Part shown: positions 7,545 to 18,950 of the stretch, piece by piece
Layout of the letters: the number at the start of each line of letters is the position of its first letter
Position numbering within the stretch: the first letter of the stretch is position 1
DNA from: Clostridiales bacterium
Lineage (GTDB): Bacteria; Bacillota; Clostridia; Christensenellales; Aristaeellaceae
Reading direction: 5' to 3'
DNA: 64,000 nt
Assembly: GCA_015056055.1 (NCBI GenBank)
Contig: SVHC01000008.1
Coordinates: 1-64,000, forward strand
Program-made: the position numbers and the translations under genes
Notes under the pieces: generated by a model
Databases searched by the model: none
The model's input: the letters and a program-made list of their open reading frames with translations, nothing else
Told to the model about the DNA's origin: nothing

Positions 7545-10010
7545 TTAGAATTCGATAAGGTTGGTTTCCTCCACGGGGAGAGATGCGTCCTTGGGAATGC
7601 GGAAGGTCTTGATTTCGTAGTGACCGAAATTTGCCGTCCAGGTGCGATCAATATACGGGAGCGAGATGGAAACATTTTCCGTATCCGCGCCGTGTGCTTC
7701 GTGGCAGCGCAGGATGTAGGCGGAGCCGTCTTCGGATTCCTTGAGCGCTGCAGCGAAGATATTGTTTTTGTCAAGAATCAGGCCGGCAGACTTCTGCGGC
7801 AGGGTTCCCTTGTGGTAGGTTTCATAAACGGGATGGATGGGCGTATTGAGGATGTAAGCTTCCTTTACGGGCTCGGCTTCGCGCCAGTCGCCTGCGTGCG
7901 GGATGAAGCGGAAGGTAACATCGCGTTCGCCCTGCTCGGTGTATTCGCTGGCGTAGTCGCGGCAGCGGTCCTTGCCGAGGAAGTGGTCGCCGTAGATGGG
8001 GCTGCGCAGTACCGTCAGGCGGATAACGCCGTCAAGCGCATCGACTGCGTGCGTGGAATCGTTCACGATGGCAAGACCGCCGCGGGTAGCGCTGCTCATG
8101 TCCACCCAGCGCTGGATGGGCTTTTCGGTACCGTCTGCCGGGCGGGAAATCACGCCGTAGGGGATTTCTGCGGTGATGGATTTTTTGAAGGTTGCTACCG
8201 GAACTTCCAGCTTGAGCATCTTGTGCTTTTCGTGCCAGTGAATCTTCATGCGCAGATCGAAGGATTTTGACTCGCTGCCGAGAGATACATCCATGCGCAG
8301 GGTGCTGTTTCCATAAACGTACTCCAGGCGAACCGTTGCGCGCAGTGGACCGCGCTCCAGCCATTCCATCTTCTGGAATTCGAAGCTGCCGATTACATCG
8401 CGATAGGAGAACAGATCGTGTCCCCAGGTGTCGCTTTCGGTTTCGTCGATCACGAGAGCGGAAATCGGGCCCTTCAGACGGCCTTTGCCGGTGGCTTTGT
8501 CCGTAATCTGGCAGATTTTTCCGCTTTCCGGATCGATTTCCACGCGGATGAAGGGATTTTCAAGCACGTATTCGCCGGAAATAAGGTCGGCGCTTTCGAC
8601 TTCTTCAGGCTTGCCCTTGTGCAGCCAGTAGGTAGCGTAGCCCATGGCGGGGATTTCAGCGGTGAAAAGGGTGTTCCACATCAGAAGGCTCAGGCACACG
8701 GGATTGCGCACGCGCTGCAGCGGGACCAAATTGCCTTCGGAATCGGTGATGGAGCTGAATTCGCCGAATACGCTGATCTGCTGCTTCACGGGGAAGGGCA
8801 GGGGGTTGAACAGAACGACGGGAGAACCTCTGTCTGCAAAGCCCCAGAGAATCCAGTCTTCATCCTTGCTGCGCGGCAGTTGCGCGTCGCCCAGCGTATC
8901 AATGGCCCATGCGACCTTCTGCGTGGCAAGGTTTGCGACATCGCCGGCTTTCTGCATGGCGTAGCCGTAGGAGGCCTTGGAGTCTTCGTATACCTTCGGG
9001 ATACTGCAGCCGCAGATCAGGTCATGGAACTGGTTGAACATTACGCGCTTCCAGCCGTCCTTGAGCCCGTCTGTGTGCAGCTTGGTGTTCAGAAGCATGT
9101 GGGATGCGACATCGAGATTTTCGGCGGAGAGCAGTGCGGTTTCCGCTTTGCGGTTGGCCTGCTTGACCTCGAGCATGGCGGAATAGCAGCCGATGGCATG
9201 AATCTGCAGATCTTCGTTCCATACGGGCAGTTCCACGTCCTTCATGGCTTCGGCATAGTGCTCGGGAGAAGAGAAAATCAGGTTCGGATTTTGTTCCTGA
9301 ACGGATTTGATGAAGTCGATCATGGCAATGGTCGGGCCGCCGCCGTGGTTGCAGATACCGTAGAAGGCCATTTCCGGGTGGCCGAATTTTGCGGCATCGT
9401 TTACTGCGTCGCGCAGCTCGTATTTCAGGCCGTCCATATCGCGCATACCATAGGTGCGCTGGCGGGAACCCATAACGCGGCTTCCGTCTGCGCTTTCCCA
9501 GGCGAAGTGGGAGGGAACGCGATTGTTTTCATGCGGGCCGGGACGGCAGAAAACGTAAGAATCCATGCCGCTCTTTTTCAGAATCTGCGGCAGCATGCCG
9601 TTGTGACCGAAGGAGTCCACATTGTAGCCGACCTTGCTGATTACGCCGAACTTTTCCTTGAAATAGCGCTGGGAATACAGCGACTGGCGGGCAAAGGATT
9701 CACCGCAGGGCAGGTTGCAGTCCGGCTGCACATACCAGCCGTTCACGATAACCCAGCGGCCTTCTTTTACGTACTTGCGGATTTCTTCAAACATTTCGGG
9801 GGAGAATTCTTCGATCCATTCATAGTACGATGCGCCGGCGCAGGTGAAAACAAAGTCGGGATATTCGGCCAGACGGTCGAGTGCGGCGCGGAGCGTGGAT
9901 TTGATTTCGCTCATGCCCTCCGTCCACGGCCACAGCCATACGGGATCAAGGTGTGCGTTTCCGACAAGGTGAACGGGAAATTCAGACTTGGGAATTTTGA
10001 TATCAGCCAT
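7545..10010 (-). CDS. Alpha-mannosidase, glycoside hydrolase family 38 (paralogue B)
   Basis: The 821-residue protein is a full-length tandem paralogue of the downstream GH38. It has the zinc site in VGNAHLDPVWLWPW (about residues 16-29) and the nucleophile motif YNVDSFGHNG. No signal peptide is seen, so the enzyme should act on imported oligosaccharides in the cytoplasm. A GGAGG precedes the ATG, and the gene begins 12 bp after the GH2 stop, so the three genes are one transcript. In the presumed sugar-binding region the two paralogues diverge (SRQRTYGMRDMDGL here, CFRISNYAIN in paralogue A), which hints at different linkage or aglycone preference. Confidence 0.93.
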   Translation of the reverse strand: MADIKIPKSEFPVHLVGNAHLDPVWLWPWTEGMSEIKSTLRAALDRLAEYPDFVFTCAGASYYEWIEEFSPEMFEEIRKYVKEGRWVIVNGWYVQPDCNLPCGESFARQSLYSQRYFKEKFGVISKVGYNVDSFGHNGMLPQILKKSGMDSYVFCRPGPHENNRVPSHFAWESADGSRVMGSRQRTYGMRDMDGLKYELRDAVNDAAKFGHPEMAFYGICNHGGGPTIAMIDFIKSVQEQNPNLIFSSPEHYAEAMKDVELPVWNEDLQIHAIGCYSAMLEVKQANRKAETALLSAENLDVASHMLLNTKLHTDGLKDGWKRVMFNQFHDLICGCSIPKVYEDSKASYGYAMQKAGDVANLATQKVAWAIDTLGDAQLPRSKDEDWILWGFADRGSPVVLFNPLPFPVKQQISVFGEFSSITDSEGNLVPLQRVRNPVCLSLLMWNTLFTAEIPAMGYATYWLHKGKPEEVESADLISGEYVLENPFIRVEIDPESGKICQITDKATGKGRLKGPISALVIDETESDTWGHDLFSYRDVIGSFEFQKMEWLERGPLRATVRLEYVYGNSTLRMDVSLGSESKSFDLRMKIHWHEKHKMLKLEVPVATFKKSITAEIPYGVISRPADGTEKPIQRWVDMSSATRGGLAIVNDSTHAVDALDGVIRLTVLRSPIYGDHFLGKDRCRDYASEYTEQGERDVTFRFIPHAGDWREAEPVKEAYILNTPIHPVYETYHKGTLPQKSAGLILDKNNIFAAALKESEDGSAYILRCHEAHGADTENVSISLPYIDRTWTANFGHYEIKTFRIPKDASLPVEETNLIEF

Positions 10011-10022
10011 TGTGATGCCTCC

Positions 10023-13058
<3,036 letters not shown>

Positions 13059-13102
13059 TTAATAAATAAAGTAGGAAAATTTGAGACAGTGCTGTTTTTT
13101 TG

Positions 13103-13131
13103 ATTATAACATGCGGAAAAAGTACCGTCAA
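13103..13131 (-). promoter_or_regulatory. Sigma-A promoter of the lacZ-mannosidase operon
   Basis: On the minus strand, TTGACG (13126-13131) and TATAAT (13103-13108) have a 17-bp spacer and an extended TG before the -10. It is divergent from the trkA promoter. A short GTACC/GGTAC and CAAAT/ATTTG symmetry at 13123-13153 between the two could be an operator. Confidence 0.8.
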
Positions 13132-13169
13132 TTCAAATATGACATTTGGTACCTATGAAGTGGAAACAG

Positions 13170-13197
13170 TTGACAGGGGACGGGCATGTGATATAAT
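13170..13197 (+). promoter_or_regulatory. Sigma-A promoter of trkA-trkH
   Basis: Consensus TTGACA (13170-13175) and TATAAT (13192-13197) with a 16-bp spacer and an extended TGA before the -10. The leader to trkA is about 87 nt. Confidence 0.85.
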
Positions 13198-13290
13198 AAG
13201 GGTGTTCACCAACATCGGATAATGGTGTGATAAAATTAAAATTTGGATTTTTAAACGGCGCTTTTGCGCGGGAAAACAGAGGATAATACA

Positions 13291-14652
13291 ATGAAAGTGG
13301 TTATTGTTGGCGACGGTAAAGTGGGATTTGCACTTGCTGAACAGCTTACGATGGAAGAGCACGATGTATCCGTAATAGATAAAAATCAGGCGGTACTCGA
13401 TCGCCTTTCGGAAACGCTGGATGTGCTCACGATTTGTGGTAACGGCGCGAGTATGCGCGTGCAGAAGGAAGCGGGGGTTCCCGGAAGCGATATTCTGATT
13501 GCGGCGACATCTTCGGATGAACTGAATATGCTTTGCTGCATTGTTGCACGCAGACTTGGCTGTAAACATACGATTGCCCGCGTGCGTGACCCGGACTATC
13601 GCGAGCAGGTATATATGATGCGCGATGAACTGGGGCTTTCCATGATGATCAATCCGGAGCTTTCGGCGGCGCGTGAAACATTCCGTTTGCTTCAGATTCC
13701 CAGCTTTTTGAAACGCAGTGCATTTGCCAAGGGAAGAGCGGAAATCGTCGAAATTGAAGTGCGGGCGGGAAATCCGCTGATCGGCAAAAAATTGCCGGAG
13801 CTTTCGCGTGTTCTGCATGTGCGCGTGCTGATTTGCGCGGTGGAGCGCGGTCAGGAGGTCATTATTCCCAACGGTCTTTTCCGGATCGAAGAGGGCGACA
13901 AGCTTTACGTTACCGCTCCTACGCAGCATCTGGTAAGCCTGGTAAAGGCTTTGGGCATCGAAAAGCGCAAGGTGCGCGATATCATGCTGATTGGCGGAAG
14001 TCGTATCGCATACTATCTGACACAGATGCTGCTGGAATCCGGTATCCGGGTAAAAGTGCTGGAGAAAAATATGGATAGATGCCGCGAACTTGCGGAACTT
14101 CTGCCGAAAGCCACTATTATCTGCGGCGACGGTACCGATCATCAGACGCTCAAGGAACACGGAATTGCCAATATGGACGCCGTTGTGACGCTTACGGATA
14201 TTGATGAAGAAAACCTGCTGGTATCCATGTATGCAAACCATCTTGGAGTACCTACGACGATTACGAAGCTTAACCGCACCGAATACCGGCAGATTTTCCG
14301 TGACAAAGGCATCGACTGTACCATCAGCCCCAAACTGATGTGCGCTACAAGCATTGTGCACTATGTGCGCGGCATGCAGAATTCTTCGGCGGGCTCTGCC
14401 ATTGCCATGCATCATCTGGTGCAGCCGCATGTCGAAGCGCTGGAATTCCGCGTGACAAAATCCGCACGCCATACGGGCGAAACGCTGGCACAGATTCCGC
14501 TGAAGTCGGAAGTTCTGATTGCCTGCATCAGCCGTCAGGGTAAAATTACCATTCCGCAGGGCAGCGATACCATCGAAGTGGGCGATAGCGTCGTCGTGGT
14601 AACGCTGGCAGAACGCAAGATTCTGGACCTGAACGAAATATTTATGGATTGA
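13291..14652 (+). CDS. trkA: Trk potassium uptake system NAD-binding protein TrkA
   Basis: This cytoplasmic regulatory subunit (453 residues) gates the TrkH channel in response to nucleotides. It has two tandem RCK units. The first begins MKVVIVGDGKVGFALAEQL (Rossmann nucleotide loop) with a TrkA_C domain near 135-215; the second begins IMLIGGSRIAYYLTQML near residue 230 with another TrkA_C domain at the end (GDSVVVVTL). The ATG at 13291 is chosen over an upstream TTG because AGAGGA lies before it and the Rossmann strand starts at once. trkH follows after 7 bp, so the two form an operon. Confidence 0.95.
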   Translation: MKVVIVGDGKVGFALAEQLTMEEHDVSVIDKNQAVLDRLSETLDVLTICGNGASMRVQKEAGVPGSDILIAATSSDELNMLCCIVARRLGCKHTIARVRDPDYREQVYMMRDELGLSMMINPELSAARETFRLLQIPSFLKRSAFAKGRAEIVEIEVRAGNPLIGKKLPELSRVLHVRVLICAVERGQEVIIPNGLFRIEEGDKLYVTAPTQHLVSLVKALGIEKRKVRDIMLIGGSRIAYYLTQMLLESGIRVKVLEKNMDRCRELAELLPKATIICGDGTDHQTLKEHGIANMDAVVTLTDIDEENLLVSMYANHLGVPTTITKLNRTEYRQIFRDKGIDCTISPKLMCATSIVHYVRGMQNSSAGSAIAMHHLVQPHVEALEFRVTKSARHTGETLAQIPLKSEVLIACISRQGKITIPQGSDTIEVGDSVVVVTLAERKILDLNEIFMD

Positions 14653-14659
14653 GGCACTT

Positions 14660-16105
14660 ATGAATTACCGATTGATTATTCGAATGATCGGTCGTATTCT
14701 GCAGATTGAAGCCATCTTTATGATTCCGGCTCTGCTGATTGCGATGTTCAGCGGTGAATCTGCGGCCGTTTCGGGAATCGGCATGTCGATGCTGCTGTGT
14801 CTGATTACCGGTACGAGTATAGGGATGATCGAATCAAAAAACAGCCGCTTTTATGCGCGTGAAGGCTTCGTCACAGTCGGCCTTGCGTGGCTTGTGGTAT
14901 CCTTGGCAGGCGCGCTTCCGTTCTATATCAGCGGAGCAATTCCTTCGTTTGTGGACAGCTTTTTTGAAACGGTGTCCGGTTTTACCACGACCGGCGCCAG
15001 TATTCTGACAGATGTGGAAGCACTGCCCAATGGCCTTTTGTACTGGCGGAGCTTTACGCACTGGCTGGGCGGAATGGGTGTGCTCGTGTTTGCGCTGGCG
15101 ATTACGCCGCGTTCGGGTGACAGCAGCCACTCCATGTTGTATTTGAAAGCGGAATCTCCGGGACCGAAGATCAGCAAGCTTGTTCCCAAAACAAGACGAA
15201 GCGCAGGAATTCTGTATGCCATTTATGTGGTGCTGACGGTATTGCAGTTTGTTCTTCTGCTGTTTGACGGCATGCCTGCGCTGGATGCTATTACGCTTGC
15301 ATTCGGCACAGCCGGAACGGGTGGCTTTGCAATTCGAAACACCAGCGTAGCGGCATACAGCCACTATGCACAGACGGTAGTTACCGTGTTTATGATCCTT
15401 TTCGGTGTGAATTTCAGCGTATACTATATGCTGCTTGTACGCATGTTTCGCCGCGCGGCACGGGATGAAGAACTTCGCGTATATTTGCTGATTGTTGTGT
15501 GTGCGACGCTGATCATTGCGGCAAATATCTATTCCGAGTTGGGATCCGTCTATGAATCCATTCATCAGTCTGCGTTCCAGGTGGCATCCATTATCACGAC
15601 TACGGGATTTGCTACAGTGGATTTTGATAAGTGGCCTGAAGTGGCACGCTACATTCTTTTGCTTTTGATGGTATGCGGTGCATGTGCCGGTTCTACGGGA
15701 GGTGGAATTAAGGTATCGCGCGTGATCATGCTGTTCAAAAAAGCAAAACACTCGGTGTATCAGATGATGCATCCGGATTCCGTTCATGTAATGCACATCA
15801 GTGGGGAACGCGTGGATGATGATGTAATCCGCAATGTGGATACGTTTATGACGGTTTACATTATCATTGGCGCCCTTACAGTTTTATTCCTTTCGCTGGA
15901 TGGTTTTTCCTTTGAAACCAATTTTTCGGCCATGCTGGCCTGTCTTAACAACATTGGCCCCGGACTTGGCGTTGTAGGGCCTGCCGGCAATTTCAGCCAG
16001 TATTCGGATTTCAACAAGATTCTTCTTTCGGCAAACATGCTGATCGGAAGACTTGAGATTTTCCCGTTCCTTGCTTTGTTTACGCCGGCTATCTGGAAAA
16101 AATAG
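14660..16105 (+). CDS. trkH: Trk potassium uptake transmembrane protein TrkH
   Basis: This 481-residue membrane protein belongs to the TrkH/KtrB superfamily. Four pore-loop repeats with selectivity-filter sequences are visible: SGFTTTGASI, FGTAGTGGF, TTTGFATVDF and CLNNIGPGLGVVG. The filter glycine in each repeat coordinates potassium. CAGSTGGGIK precedes the last repeat, as in other TrkH proteins. It lies 7 bp after trkA. Its C-terminal sequence ALFTPAIWKK is normal for the family, so the gene is complete. Confidence 0.95.
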   Translation: MNYRLIIRMIGRILQIEAIFMIPALLIAMFSGESAAVSGIGMSMLLCLITGTSIGMIESKNSRFYAREGFVTVGLAWLVVSLAGALPFYISGAIPSFVDSFFETVSGFTTTGASILTDVEALPNGLLYWRSFTHWLGGMGVLVFALAITPRSGDSSHSMLYLKAESPGPKISKLVPKTRRSAGILYAIYVVLTVLQFVLLLFDGMPALDAITLAFGTAGTGGFAIRNTSVAAYSHYAQTVVTVFMILFGVNFSVYYMLLVRMFRRAARDEELRVYLLIVVCATLIIAANIYSELGSVYESIHQSAFQVASIITTTGFATVDFDKWPEVARYILLLLMVCGACAGSTGGGIKVSRVIMLFKKAKHSVYQMMHPDSVHVMHISGERVDDDVIRNVDTFMTVYIIIGALTVLFLSLDGFSFETNFSAMLACLNNIGPGLGVVGPAGNFSQYSDFNKILLSANMLIGRLEIFPFLALFTPAIWKK

Positions 16106-16173
16106 GCGCGCTGCGGAACAACGCGAGAGAAAATCGCGTCTAAAAGGCAAAAGCTGGATGGGAGGAAATGGAA

Positions 16174-17178
16174 ATGAAGAAACTGATATGCATGCTGCTT
16201 GCGCTGCTTATTGCGGCGGGAAGCTTTGGCGCGTTTGCCGATGGGGAAGCGGCGAATGCCTTTCAGTCGTATACTACGCTTTACGCTTCTTCGGATGCGA
16301 AAATTTATAATGTGGAGCTGGCGGCAGAACGGCTGAATGGATATGTGCTTGAAAAGGGCGAGGTATTCTCCTTCAATGAGATTATCGGTCCGCGTACTCA
16401 GGAGTATGGTTACAAGGTGGCGGAAAACGGCCGCGGGGTAAAGGTGCGCGGCGGCGGTGCGGCACAGCTGGCAACGACCGTGTACTATGCGGTGATGGAT
16501 GCCGGAATCAATGCATTCCATGAGCTGCACTTCTATGGCGATAAATTTGCCGATAACTATGCTGCAAGCGGTGATATGGCGGTCCTCGTGGACTATGCCT
16601 CCGAAACTGACTTTGTATTCTACAATTATCTTGGCGATATGACGTTCTATGCCGAGGTGATTAACGGCTGGCTGTCCTGCAAAATCGTTCTGGGCGATGC
16701 CGAATCTGTGGGCGGCAGCATTTTTCAGGGTGCAATGGTCGGCAGTGCAACCACCGCATTTGCATCAGACAAGAATCAGAAGACGAATGCCCTGCTCGCG
16801 GCAGGAAGCATTTCCGGAATCACGCTTACCTATGGACAGACTTTTTCGTTCAATACGATCGTCGGTCCGCGCACGCAGGAAGCCGGTTATAAGCTTGCTG
16901 TCAACGGCCGCGGTGCAAAGGTACGCGGCGGCGGCTCGGCGCAGGCTGCAAGTACCCTGTATCTTGCGGTGAAGAATCTTCCGAATGTCTATATGGTCGA
17001 AAAGCATACCTACGGCGACAGATACAATCAGACGTATGTAACTTTCCCCGAGGATGCTATCATGGTGGATTACTCCGGTGCAAAGGACTTCCGCTTTACA
17101 TATTATGGAAACAAGGCGCTTACCATTTATATGTATGAGGTCAGCGGAATTCTTTACTGCAATGTATATGAGCGTTGA
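16174..17178 (+). CDS. Secreted protein with two tandem VanW-like domains
   Basis: The 334-residue protein starts with a signal peptide (MKKLICMLLALLIAAGSFGAFA). It then has two copies of a VanW/YoaR-like core: residues about 30-165 contain LNGYVLEKGEVFSFNEIIGPRTQEYGY, and residues about 190-325 contain a matching YGQTFSFNTIVGPRTQEAGY. In the family the core continues with GGG-x-CQ-x-STTLYNA; here the two copies read RGGGAAQLATTVYYAV and RGGGSAQAASTLYLAV, so the conserved cysteine is replaced by Ala in one and Ser-Ala in the other. Function is unknown; VanW domains occur in cell-wall-associated proteins. GGAGG at 16161-16165 supports the ATG at 16174 over one at 16168. Confidence 0.75.
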   Translation: MKKLICMLLALLIAAGSFGAFADGEAANAFQSYTTLYASSDAKIYNVELAAERLNGYVLEKGEVFSFNEIIGPRTQEYGYKVAENGRGVKVRGGGAAQLATTVYYAVMDAGINAFHELHFYGDKFADNYAASGDMAVLVDYASETDFVFYNYLGDMTFYAEVINGWLSCKIVLGDAESVGGSIFQGAMVGSATTAFASDKNQKTNALLAAGSISGITLTYGQTFSFNTIVGPRTQEAGYKLAVNGRGAKVRGGGSAQAASTLYLAVKNLPNVYMVEKHTYGDRYNQTYVTFPEDAIMVDYSGAKDFRFTYYGNKALTIYMYEVSGILYCNVYER

Positions 17179-17210
17179 TGCGTGAATCCGAAAATGACGA
17201 TGCAGTATAT

Positions 17211-17238
17211 CCGCCCTCGGCACCGGTGCCGGGGGCGG
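17211..17238. terminator. GC-rich palindromic hairpin after the VanW-like gene
   Basis: CCGCCC and GGGCGG bracket a CGGCACCGGTGCCG palindrome, followed by ATATTTTAT. It is a probable terminator, but the T-tract is weak. Confidence 0.55.
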
Positions 17239-17312
17239 ATATTTTATGATGCGTATTGGAAATGTATGATTGTAAGATGAAGGTTAAATTGAATATTTTT
17301 GACGAAAAGGGC

Positions 17313-17341
17313 TTTACAAAAGGTGGGAATCGTGGTATACT
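17313..17341 (+). promoter_or_regulatory. Promoter of the tRNA array
   Basis: TTTACA (17313-17318) and TATACT (17336-17341) with a 17-bp spacer, 33 bp before the first tRNA. No other promoter is seen within the array. Confidence 0.75.
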
Positions 17342-17374
17342 CTAAAACTGTCAGCAGTGGTTTCGACCCTATAT

Positions 17375-17451
<77 letters not shown>

Positions 17452-17480
17452 AACCCGTCCGACACGGGCGGCCTTGTTAT

Positions 17481-17557
17481 GGTGGATGTAGTTCAGTGGT
17501 TAGAGCGCCAGGTTGTGGCCCTGGAGATCGTGGGTTCAAGTCCCATCATCCACCCCA
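17481..17557 (+). tRNA. tRNA-His (GTG)
   Basis: Acceptor GTGGATG/CATCCAC with the extra G-1 (17481) opposite discriminator C, as required of tRNA-His. Anticodon GTG; encoded CCA. Confidence 0.95.
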
Positions 17558-17600
17558 TTTTTTGCCGTCCGCCCGTCGGATATGGCTTCGTCGGCTGTAA

Positions 17601-17676
17601 TGGGGCGTAGCCAAGTGGTTAAGGCACGAGACTTTGACTCTCGCACGCGCAGGTTCGACCCCTGCCGCCCCAGCCA
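17601..17676 (+). tRNA. tRNA-Gln (TTG)
   Basis: Acceptor TGGGGCG/CGCCCCA, anticodon TTG, discriminator G, encoded CCA. Confidence 0.95.
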
Positions 17677-17682
17677 GTATAT

Positions 17683-17758
17683 GACCCATTAGCTCAGTCG
17701 GTAGAGCATCTGACTTTTAATCAGAGGGTCCCGCGTTCGAGTCGCGGATGGGTCACCA
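17683..17758 (+). tRNA. tRNA-Lys (TTT)
   Basis: Acceptor GACCCAT/ATGGGTC, anticodon TTT, encoded CCA. It starts 6 bp after tRNA-Gln. Confidence 0.95.
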
Positions 17759-17769
17759 CTCACACTCGT

Positions 17770-17854
17770 GCGGGCGTGGCGGAATGGCAGACGCGTCAGA
17801 TTTAGGATCTGGTGTCGAAAAGGCGTATGAGTTCGAGTCTCTTCGCCCGCACCA
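17770..17854 (+). tRNA. tRNA-Leu (TAG)
   Basis: A class II tRNA of 85 nt with a long variable arm, acceptor GCGGGCG/CGCCCGC, anticodon TAG and encoded CCA. Confidence 0.95.
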
Positions 17855-17865
17855 CACGATATTAT

Positions 17866-17941
17866 GCGGTAGTAGCTCAGTTGGTAGAGCGTCGCCTTGC
17901 CAAGGCGAAGGTCGCGAGTCCGAGTCTCGTCTACCGCTCCA
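17866..17941 (+). tRNA. tRNA-Gly (GCC), first copy
   Basis: Acceptor GCGGTAG/CTACCGC, anticodon GCC, encoded CCA. Identical to the gene at 18046-18121, including the five bases ATTAT before it. Confidence 0.95.
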
Positions 17942-17949
17942 CAAAACCT

Positions 17950-18023
17950 GCGGGTGTAACTCAATGGTAGAGTTCCAGCCTTCCAAGCTGGCTACGTGGG
18001 TTCGATTCCCATCACCCGCTCCA
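17950..18023 (+). tRNA. tRNA-Gly (TCC)
   Basis: Acceptor GCGGGTG/CACCCGC, anticodon TCC, encoded CCA. It lies between the two GCC glycine tRNAs. Confidence 0.95.
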
Positions 18024-18045
18024 TTGATTGCTCCCTTTACATTAT

Positions 18046-18121
18046 GCGGTAGTAGCTCAGTTGGTAGAGCGTCGCCTTGCCAAGGCGAAGGTCGCGAGTC
18101 CGAGTCTCGTCTACCGCTCCA
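18046..18121 (+). tRNA. tRNA-Gly (GCC), second copy
   Basis: An exact duplicate of 17866-17941. The identity continues 5 bp upstream, indicating recent duplication or gene conversion. Confidence 0.95.
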
Positions 18122-18124
18122 TAT

Positions 18125-18200
18125 GCACCTTTAGCTCAGTTGGTAGAGCACCTGACTCTTAATCAGGGTGTCCAGGGTTCGAGCCCCTGAAGGTGTACCA
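18125..18200 (+). tRNA. tRNA-Lys (CTT)
   Basis: Acceptor GCACCTT/AAGGTGT (first pair G-U), anticodon CTT, encoded CCA. Last gene of the array. Confidence 0.95.
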
Positions 18201-18202
18201 GT

Positions 18203-18234
18203 AAAAAAGCACTTGCATTTGCAAGTGCTTTTTT
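18203..18234 (+). terminator. Terminator of the tRNA array
   Basis: A perfect 14-bp stem (AAAAAAGCACTTGC with its complement) with a 4-nt loop and a T6 end, 2 bp after the last CCA. Confidence 0.9.
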
Positions 18235-18359
18235 CAACTGAATCCATCTTATCGGGTGGTGAAATTTCGCTGATGCTGGAATTCCCTGTGCGCAGCGGAT
18301 GGGTGGGTTTAATTTCTTCTGCGAAGCAGATTTTATCCGGCGAAAAAAGGAGTTTTAAA

Positions 18360-18692
18360 ATGAATCTCAGCATTTCTGATCTGCAGGCGTATTTGTCCGA
18401 CCGATACAGCGACTGGGCTACCGAGCAGAGCATGTTTATGAAGCTGGTGGAAGAGATTGGCGAAGTGGCAGAGGTTCTGAACAAGCGCGCCGGCAGAAAG
18501 GCTTCTGATGAAGAGGATTTGCAAATGCAGCTGGGGACTGAACTTGCGGATATGCTTCACTATATCGTGGCGATTGCTGCCATTAATGATATCGACCTGA
18601 CGCAGTGTATCATCGAAAAAGACAGGAAGGCTTCTGTGAAGTACAATCACGCGGTCAATTTGGAAAATTTTTTGTTCGGTCGCAAAGAGTAG
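18360..18692 (+). CDS. MazG-like nucleotide pyrophosphohydrolase
   Basis: The 110-residue protein is an all-alpha NTP pyrophosphatase of the MazG-like/dUTPase-2 superfamily, which hydrolyses nucleoside triphosphates (often non-canonical ones) to the monophosphate and pyrophosphate. The metal-binding motifs are KLVEEIGEVAEVLNK (ExxE) and ELADMLHYIVAIA (ExxD), about 30 residues apart. AAAAGGAG lies 7 nt before the ATG at 18360; a longer reading of the frame would begin inside the last tRNA and is not credible. It stands alone after the tRNA terminator; the 258-bp gap that follows has no clear gene. Confidence 0.85.
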   Translation: MNLSISDLQAYLSDRYSDWATEQSMFMKLVEEIGEVAEVLNKRAGRKASDEEDLQMQLGTELADMLHYIVAIAAINDIDLTQCIIEKDRKASVKYNHAVNLENFLFGRKE

Positions 18693-18950
18693 AGCCAATT
18701 CGCGCGCAGGCACGGATATATGTTTGTGCGTATTGCGCGATGGGTGACTGCAGCAGGGAAATTTTTTAGAATTAACGACATATTTTTATGAGTTTTGCTT
18801 TTCTTTTGCTTCGATGCAGGAATTCCGAAGATTAAGGGAGAATTAATAATCTGATTTGGTTTGTTTATGGGTGCAATGTGCCTTGGCGTTTTATATAATA
18901 ACATCTGTAGTGCAGAAACCGCTGCATTGTTTCCCGGAGGGAAAACGGAT

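Noticed and set aside
13198-13290. Possible riboswitch in the trkA leader
   Set aside because: Only short weak stems (CACCA/TGGTG) are seen, and none of the known c-di-AMP (ydaO) conserved blocks could be placed.
17748-18134. 128-codon frame across the tRNA array
   Set aside because: It is made entirely of tRNA sequence; the repeated GSSSVGRASPCQGEGRES peptide comes from the duplicated tRNA-Gly.
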